Shown piece by piece: positions 58,620 to 64,000 of a stretch of DNA of 64,000 nucleotides (within the stretch, counting starts at the first letter, position 1; each line of letters opens with the position of its first letter). Made by a program: the position numbers and the translations under genes. The stretch is from an uncultured Lachnospiraceae bacterium (GTDB taxonomy: Bacteria; Bacillota; Clostridia; Lachnospirales; Lachnospiraceae): the NCBI GenBank assembly GCA_945621435.1, contig CALZBR010000006.1:1-64000 (forward strand). The letters run 5' to 3'. Below the pieces are notes generated by a model, which saw nothing but the letters and a program-made list of their open reading frames with translations, did no database searches and had not been told where the DNA came from.

Positions 58620-60161
58620 TTACTTATGCGCAACCTCGCGTTTGACCTCATCGAACTCCTTCTGAATCTCCTCAGAGGGTGCCTTGGTGCAAAGGCTGAC
58701 AACCACCAGCACAATCATAGCAACCAGAAATGCAGGCAGCAACTCATAAATCGCAAAAACTCCACCCCTAGGTGCGATTACGTATTTCCAAATGAACACC
58801 ATCGCGCCACCGGAAACCATACCGGCAAGCGCTCCGGCAAAGGTAGTGCGTTTCCAGAACAGAGAGAATAAAACCACAGGACCAAAGGCAGCACCGAAGC
58901 CTGCCCATGCAAAGGATACGATACCAAAGATAGAGCTCTTGGGATCCCTCGCAATGAATACACCCAGAATCGCAATGGCAATAACCGTCAGACGTGCGAT
59001 AATCATGCTTGCCTTCTTGGAAAGCTTGATATGTAATGCGCCCTGCAGAATATCCTGGGACACACTGGATGCCGCAGCCAGGAGCTGGGAATCCGCTGTG
59101 GACATGGTACTTGCCAGAATCCCTGCCATGACCAGACCGGCCATCAACGCAGGAAAAATACCGGATTTGGACAAAAGATCCGCAATACGGATGATGATAG
59201 TCTCTGTGTCGGTTCCCGCAAGCGCAACAATCAGTCCCTTATCACTGAGTGCTTTTCCGACAATACCAATCAGGACAGCGATGCTCATGGCAATCACTAC
59301 CCAGACAGATGCCACACGGCGGGAGGTCTTCAGCTTCTGCTCATCTTCAATCGCCATAAATCTAAGCAGAATATGAGGCATTCCGAAATAACCGAGTCCC
59401 CATGCACAGGTGGAGATAATCGTCAGAAACGTATATGGCTTGGAAGCCCCCGTATCAGCCACGTAGGTCGCAGTCATGGACAAATATCCCTCCAGGTTCC
59501 CGGCATTGTCCAGTACCGCACCTGCGCCTCCTGCCTTGACTACAGAGAAGCCAAGTACAAAGAGCAGTGCAAAGGACATGATGATACTCTGAATAAAGTC
59601 TGTAGTGGAAGCCGCCAGGAATCCTCCTGCTGTGGTATATCCAACGATAATGATGGCTGAAATAATCATAGCCACCATATAATCTGCATCAAACAAGGTG
59701 CCAAAAAGCTTACCGCAGGCAGCAAAGCCCGACGCAGTATAAGGAACAAAAAAGACGATAATTACCAACGCAGCAATGGTGGATAATATATGTTTCTTGT
59801 CCCGGTATCTGTCAGACAGGAACTGAGGCAATGTGAAAGAATCCGTCTTGTGTGTATAGTGACGCAGGCGCTTTGCCACCAGCAGCCAGTTCAGATAGGT
59901 GCCTGCAGCCAGACCGATAATCGTCCACCCCACATCGGCCAGTCCCGAGAGATAAGCCAGACCGGGCAGTCCCATCAACAGGTAACTTGACATGTCCGAA
60001 GCCTCGGCACTCATTGCCGTCACGAAGGGACCAAGCTTACGGCCTCCCAGATAGAAATCGGAAGCAGACTCATTTTTCTTTGCAAAGCTGAAACCGATAA
60101 TCAGCACTGCAGCCAGGTAAAGAATCATTGAAATCAATATGCAGATTAATGATGAACTCAT
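58620..60161 (-). CDS. putP: Sodium/proline symporter
   Basis: 513 aa with 13 membrane helices. Typical of PutP (SSS family): FYLGGRKLGPFVTAMSAEASDMSSYLLMG at the N terminus, and STADSQLLAAASSVSQDI later, with the Na-binding serine/threonines. It uses the sodium gradient, which fits the sodium-type ATP synthase. 45 nt upstream of the EamA gene on the same strand. Confidence 0.92.
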   Translation of the reverse strand: MSSSLICILISMILYLAAVLIIGFSFAKKNESASDFYLGGRKLGPFVTAMSAEASDMSSYLLMGLPGLAYLSGLADVGWTIIGLAAGTYLNWLLVAKRLRHYTHKTDSFTLPQFLSDRYRDKKHILSTIAALVIIVFFVPYTASGFAACGKLFGTLFDADYMVAMIISAIIIVGYTTAGGFLAASTTDFIQSIIMSFALLFVLGFSVVKAGGAGAVLDNAGNLEGYLSMTATYVADTGASKPYTFLTIISTCAWGLGYFGMPHILLRFMAIEDEQKLKTSRRVASVWVVIAMSIAVLIGIVGKALSDKGLIVALAGTDTETIIIRIADLLSKSGIFPALMAGLVMAGILASTMSTADSQLLAAASSVSQDILQGALHIKLSKKASMIIARLTVIAIAILGVFIARDPKSSIFGIVSFAWAGFGAAFGPVVLFSLFWKRTTFAGALAGMVSGGAMVFIWKYVIAPRGGVFAIYELLPAFLVAMIVLVVVSLCTKAPSEEIQKEFDEVKREVAHK

Positions 60162-60282
60162 GTATTTTCCTCCCTCTTTTGTGCATATAAATGCAGTTTA
60201 CCTGTTATTTTTCATTAAGTCAATACAGATTCTGCATGATTCCTGACGAATCATGTTATTTTTATTCATTTAAAATGTTATC

Positions 60283-60594
60283 TTACCGGAAATTCAGCAC
60301 CCACCGGTTCTCCGACTGAAAATAAATCAACCATACCCGATAACTGCGCTCCCTTATCTCAATAGTGCAGTCAAACTCTATGGAGGGTGTCCCCGCATAA
60401 TTTTTCCTGGTCTGCGAATGGACATAGATTGGTCTGACTGTCTGAATCTCTCCCTCTTCATCCTGCAGCTTTATCATCAGTGGTGTAATCCGCCCATTAC
60501 TCGTAAACCAGCATTCACAGGCGATCTCCCGCTGGGTTCCCCGTATCGGACCTTCATTTGTACTCTGACTGTTTACTCCGATTCCAAAAGCCAT
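60283..60594 (-). CDS. Small protein co-encoded with DNA polymerase IV
   Basis: 103 aa, not recognised. Mostly beta-strand pattern (CECWFTSNGRITPLMIKLQDEEG, CTIEIRERSYRVWLIYF) with a W-rich end. It follows dinB by 43 nt with GGAGG and is in the SOS operon. In Bacillus phages YolD-type proteins occupy the same place beside Y-family polymerases, but the sequence is not clearly YolD. Confidence 0.7.
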   Translation of the reverse strand: MAFGIGVNSQSTNEGPIRGTQREIACECWFTSNGRITPLMIKLQDEEGEIQTVRPIYVHSQTRKNYAGTPSIEFDCTIEIRERSYRVWLIYFQSENRWVLNFR

Positions 60595-60637
60595 TGTTTA
60601 CACCTCCTTCACGCTGATAACCCTATTGTTCCTCTTC

Positions 60638-61900
60638 CTACTCAATTCTAAGCTTCGAGTAGTCCACCTCTCGTTTTTCCCTGGAGATTCCGCCGCACAT
60701 ATGATCGATGGGCTGGTTCAGGAATACCGCCCGCTTCACCGAGTCAATCCCATATCGACTCCTGATGTTATCCATGGTCTCATCTGCTTTCATCAGTTTC
60801 CCATAGTCTACCTCATCAAATAAACTCAACTGTCTCGCAAACTCTCCCGACTGTACCCTGCAAGTATGAATCCCCAAATGCCTGATTGCCACACCATTCC
60901 ACAGCTCCCGGAACAGCTCACATGCCGCCCGGTATATCTCACCCGTGATATTGGTAGAGGAAGACAGTATCTTCCTATGAGACACATAGGACAAATCCGT
61001 AAATCTGATACCTACCGCCACAATTTCTATCTGAACATTATCCTGCCTGAGTCTGGTACCCACGGTCTCTGCCAATGCCAGCAATATCTTCTCGGCGTTC
61101 TCCCTATCCGTCACATCAAAGGGCGCAGTCGTACTGTTTCCGTAGCCTTTATTGGCCGGTGCCTCCGATAGCACCGGTGAGCAGTCGATGCCATTGGCAA
61201 AGCCCCAGATTACCTCCCCCTGTTTTTTCAAATAATCCCTCAACATCACAGGATCCGCCTGCGCCAGCTCACCAATGGTTCTTATCCCCAAATCCAAAAG
61301 TCTCTTTGCCGTGGCTCTGCCTACAAAAAACAAATCCGATACCGGCAATGGCCACATTTTTTCTCTGATCTCATGAGCGTACAAAGTATGCACCCGGTTC
61401 GGTTTCCGGAAATCCGACGCCATCTTCGCCAGCAGCTTGTTCTCCGAAATTCCGATATTCACCGTAAAGCCCAGCTCCTGACAGATCCGCTCCCGAATCT
61501 GCCCTGCTGTTTCCTCCGGTGTACCGAAGAGATGACAAGTGGTACTCATATCCACAAAGGCTTCATCTATGCTGTACTGCTCCACCACGTCCGAATACTC
61601 CCGCAAAATACTCATAAAGGCAGCCGAACATCTCTCATACAGACTATAATTAGGGGGTACAAGCATAAGGTTCGGACACTTCTTCTTCGCCTCCGGTATA
61701 CTCTCCCCCGTCCGCACACCGTATTTTCCCGCCGGTATGGATTTGGCAAGAATAATCCCATGGCGCATGGTCATATCCCCTCCGACAGCCGCCGGTATCT
61801 GCCGCAGATCCAGCGTCCCCCCACGATGCTTTAGACGAAAAACGGCCTCCCAGGACAGGAAGGCCGAGTTCACATCAATATGAAAAATAATGCTTTTCAA
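60638..61900 (-). CDS. dinB: DNA polymerase IV (Y-family)
   Basis: 420 aa. Starts with the catalytic motif IIFHIDVNSAFLSWE; SIDEAF holds the second acidic pair. Palm, thumb and little-finger domains are complete. No obvious beta-clamp motif beyond RQLSLF (about 360), which is a good match to the QLxLF consensus. It performs translesion synthesis under SOS control. Confidence 0.95.
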   Translation of the reverse strand: MKSIIFHIDVNSAFLSWEAVFRLKHRGGTLDLRQIPAAVGGDMTMRHGIILAKSIPAGKYGVRTGESIPEAKKKCPNLMLVPPNYSLYERCSAAFMSILREYSDVVEQYSIDEAFVDMSTTCHLFGTPEETAGQIRERICQELGFTVNIGISENKLLAKMASDFRKPNRVHTLYAHEIREKMWPLPVSDLFFVGRATAKRLLDLGIRTIGELAQADPVMLRDYLKKQGEVIWGFANGIDCSPVLSEAPANKGYGNSTTAPFDVTDRENAEKILLALAETVGTRLRQDNVQIEIVAVGIRFTDLSYVSHRKILSSSTNITGEIYRAACELFRELWNGVAIRHLGIHTCRVQSGEFARQLSLFDEVDYGKLMKADETMDNIRSRYGIDSVKRAVFLNQPIDHMCGGISREKREVDYSKLRIE

Positions 61901-61925
61901 TCATATGTTACCTCCTGTGTTTCAC

Positions 61926-61954
61926 ATTATAGCAAACATATGTTCGTTTTTCAA
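61926..61954 (-). promoter_or_regulatory. SOS promoter of dinB with LexA box
   Basis: TTGAAA (61949-61954) and TATAAT (61926-61931) at 17-nt spacing. Between them lies CGAACATATGTTTG (61933-61946), which matches the Firmicute LexA/DinR consensus CGAACRNRYGTTYC at 13 of 14 positions. LexA bound here would block polymerase. Confidence 0.9.
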
Positions 61955-61991
61955 CTGTAATTTAAGACCAATTTAAAGACCGCTGTTTTTT

Positions 61992-62648
61992 CTATTTCAC
62001 TTTTTTATCTATTACTTTCCCATTTTCCAACTCATAAACCTCATTACAGAGATATTCAATATCCTCGCTGTTGTGACTTGCCAATAGAATAATTTTCCCT
62101 TTCTCTTTTTCCTCCAGAATAAGTTCTCTTATTTCTTTTATTCCCTGACGATCCAAACCATTCATCGGCTCATCAAATATTAATATTGGAGCCTCCTCTA
62201 TTAATATTTGAGCTATCGCTAAGCGCTGTTTCATTCCCAGCGAATACTTGGAAACCTTCTTTCGACTGGTATAATCCAGCTTAACTTTTTGCATAATTTC
62301 TTTGATATGTTCATTATCCTTTTTATGCCTCAATTCATATAGGAACTCCAGATTCTTTTTCCCACTATAGTCCCCCAGAAATGCCGGTTCTTCTATTGTA
62401 AATGCAATATTTCGCGGCATTTTTTCGCCGATTCCAACCTTCTCATTATTTATCAGTATTTCGCCGTCAGTCACCTGATACAAACCACATATACACTTAA
62501 AAAGAACCGTTTTCCCGGATCCGTTATGCCCGACAAATCCAATAATTTTACCATTTTCTGCTGTAAACGATATATTTTCCAATGCCAGACCTTCTCGAAA
62601 TTCTTTACATACATTTTTAACTTCCAACAAGTACTTATCCATATTCAT
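61992..62648 (-). CDS. ABC transporter ATP-binding protein
   Basis: 218 aa. Walker A GHNGSGKT, signature YSLGMKQRLAIAQ, Walker B ILIFDEPMNGLD and the H-loop. It follows the permease gene by 13 nt. The small size and ABC-2-type partners are like self-immunity or bacitracin-type efflux systems. Confidence 0.92.
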   Translation of the reverse strand: MNMDKYLLEVKNVCKEFREGLALENISFTAENGKIIGFVGHNGSGKTVLFKCICGLYQVTDGEILINNEKVGIGEKMPRNIAFTIEEPAFLGDYSGKKNLEFLYELRHKKDNEHIKEIMQKVKLDYTSRKKVSKYSLGMKQRLAIAQILIEEAPILIFDEPMNGLDRQGIKEIRELILEEKEKGKIILLASHNSEDIEYLCNEVYELENGKVIDKKVK

Positions 62649-62661
62649 AAGCTCCCCCGTT

Positions 62662-63498
62662 TCATTTTTTTAACCTTCCATTCTCCTGCCTTTGATTAGC
62701 CGTTATTTTGGCCAGTACTAAAAAAAGCAATGTAAGCAAAATCAGCATTGTTAATATATATGTTACAGTTGGATACTCCGTATTTAAACTTCCGTAATGC
62801 ATGTCCGGTCTCAGCCAGCTCACGGGAGAATATTTTAGCAATCTCACATCTTTTTTTACTGCCATATCCATAAACAAAACAGCACTGGTAATAATCGGTC
62901 CTGCTACTTTTGAGTAAAAATTCAACCAGTACATCAACATACTCAATACACCTAAAAGCAACCCCATAATACATACCGTTAAAATATTTGCATATAACGG
63001 ATTGTAATTTGAAATGACCCGATGGGAGACCGTGGTAAAAATACCGAATTCTCTAATGACATCTCCATTTGTCAGAGTTCCCCATCCCATTCCCCAGTCC
63101 GGGATAAAATCGATTATGTTCAGCAAAAGTACATTTAAGCATAAATATACAATGAAAGTATATATCCAGCTGAAAGTAATGAGATATAGCGCCTGAGCCA
63201 CTGTCCATTTCGACACACCGATACGTGCAATAATATAGCGATTCTTTGCCCTGTCTTCCGGGAAAATGGCTGATGCAAAAATAAATATCAACAGAAAACA
63301 GAGCACAATATATTTATTGTTCCACAGCAGCGCAAAGCCCCACGGACTCATTCTCAACTGCATTACATGACAGTACTCTCTGAGGGGCATCAAAAAAGCA
63401 TCCATAGTTAATATGGTAACTACCAAAACTGCAAGCATTCTCCAGGAAAGAAAATGTCTCCGCAATAAGTGGCAATAATAATGCATCACACTATTCAT
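62662..63498 (-). CDS. ABC transporter membrane protein (ABC-2 type)
   Basis: 278 aa with six membrane helices. It overlaps the upstream gene by eight bases. No clear family beyond ABC-2-like. Helices are at about 17-37, 63-85, 104-128, 170-190, 195-220 and 250-270. Confidence 0.7.
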   Translation of the reverse strand: MNSVMHYYCHLLRRHFLSWRMLAVLVVTILTMDAFLMPLREYCHVMQLRMSPWGFALLWNNKYIVLCFLLIFIFASAIFPEDRAKNRYIIARIGVSKWTVAQALYLITFSWIYTFIVYLCLNVLLLNIIDFIPDWGMGWGTLTNGDVIREFGIFTTVSHRVISNYNPLYANILTVCIMGLLLGVLSMLMYWLNFYSKVAGPIITSAVLFMDMAVKKDVRLLKYSPVSWLRPDMHYGSLNTEYPTVTYILTMLILLTLLFLVLAKITANQRQENGRLKK

Positions 63499-64000
63499 TG
63501 TGCACCTTCCTCCTTATCAAAAATAAGGTTATGCGATACAGAGTACAATACAACAAAAATGCTATCAGCAAAGCATAGCCAAGGCCAATCCAATCGTTAT
63601 CGAAGATTTGTGTAATCCCGTCAAAAATAATGGAAAAATTAAAAAAGACATCCTTAATCAATTTCCGAACATAAAAATTAAAGATATAAAACACTGCAAT
63701 CGGGATACAGAAAACAACCGATTTATTGGGAATGATGACCGATATCAGCATAACAATCTGACATAAAAGCGCGCAATATAACGCCTTGGGCAATGAGGAA
63801 AGAAAAAAATAAGCCAAATAATGTCCCTCTTCAATCAAGTCCATAAACATTACCGTGGATATAGTCGTCAGGGTTTCCGGCAGACAGACCGGACTCTTGA
63901 ACGAGTACACTATTACAAAACATATTTTCCCCAGTATAAACGCAGATATCGTCGATAAAACAGCCACAACGGTCTTAGAAAACACATAATCGGATATCCT
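63491..64000 (-). CDS. Membrane protein of the same ABC transporter, cut by window edge
   Basis: At least 169 residues; the frame stays open to the right edge, so the start is outside the window. A GTG at 63985 is in frame but has no clear binding site. Four to five membrane helices. Probably a second permease subunit upstream of the 278-residue one. Confidence 0.6.
   Translation of the reverse strand, partial: RISDYVFSKTVVAVLSTISAFILGKICFVIVYSFKSPVCLPETLTTISTVMFMDLIEEGHYLAYFFLSSLPKALYCALLCQIVMLISVIIPNKSVVFCIPIAVFYIFNFYVRKLIKDVFFNFSIIFDGITQIFDNDWIGLGYALLIAFLLYCTLYRITLFLIRRKVHNE

Overview
The window looks like chromosomal DNA from an anaerobic, spore-forming, low- to mid-GC Firmicute, most likely a Lachnospiraceae-type Clostridium relative. 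Pointers are the GlgC/GlgD pair, SpoVG, CwlD, a SleB-like hydrolase and a YaaH/YdhD-like GH18 protein, an F-type ATP synthase with a sodium-type c subunit, pyruvate formate-lyase, a 2[4Fe-4S] ferredoxin, MecA, GdpP and strong AGGAGG ribosome binding sites. No rRNA, tRNA, phage, insertion sequence or CRISPR array was seen. One gene is broken by a frameshift and one runs off the right edge.

Layout. 0-8.5 kb (minus): pth-mfd-HAD and glgC-glgD-spoVG, with a plus-strand membrane protein between them. 8.8-13.8 kb (plus): murC, a dense DnaA-box cluster, dnaD, a dnaI/dnaC-type helicase loader and prs. 13.9-19.4 kb (minus): an MBOAT/SGNH surface O-acylation cassette with a large membrane-anchored propeller-like protein. 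19.5-26.8 kb (minus): the complete ATP synthase operon atpZ-I-B-E-F-H-A-G-D-C. 26.9-36.8 kb: a DUF402 protein, a wall hydrolase, dCMP deaminase, rpiB, sua5 and cwlD, then a class B sortase with a dedicated wall-anchored substrate, a GH18 protein and mecA. 36.9-43.9 kb: the anaerobic pyruvate region. 44-55 kb (mostly minus): dnaB, rplI, gdpP, a two-gene ABC exporter with its regulator, rpsR-ssb-rpsF and a DUF951 gene. 55-64 kb: ydcF, sir2, a DUF2441 gene, an EamA transporter, putP, an SOS-controlled dinB pair and an ABC transporter cut by the window edge.

The most interesting region is 36.9-43.3 kb. The pyruvate formate-lyase is split. The 679-residue core has the active-site Cys-Cys pair but stops before the glycyl radical domain. 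That domain is a separate 80-residue gene 325 nt downstream. Between them lies a 67-residue protein whose N-terminal half resembles the glycyl radical domain but whose radical loop is replaced by a cysteine-rich tail. A strong GGAA-tetraloop hairpin separates the two small genes. The activase gene pflA and a ferredoxin follow after a frameshifted LacI-type-sensor/GGDEF gene. Divergent from pflB is a DUF1858 redox-disulfide gene with its own promoter and a leader RNA that can form a pseudoknot and two competing helices.

Several gene groups (pth-mfd-spoVG; rpsF-ssb-rpsR, gdpP-rplI-dnaB) sit near the replication origin in Bacillus. Together with the DnaA boxes upstream of the helicase-loading genes, this suggests an origin-proximal segment, although dnaA itself is not in the window.
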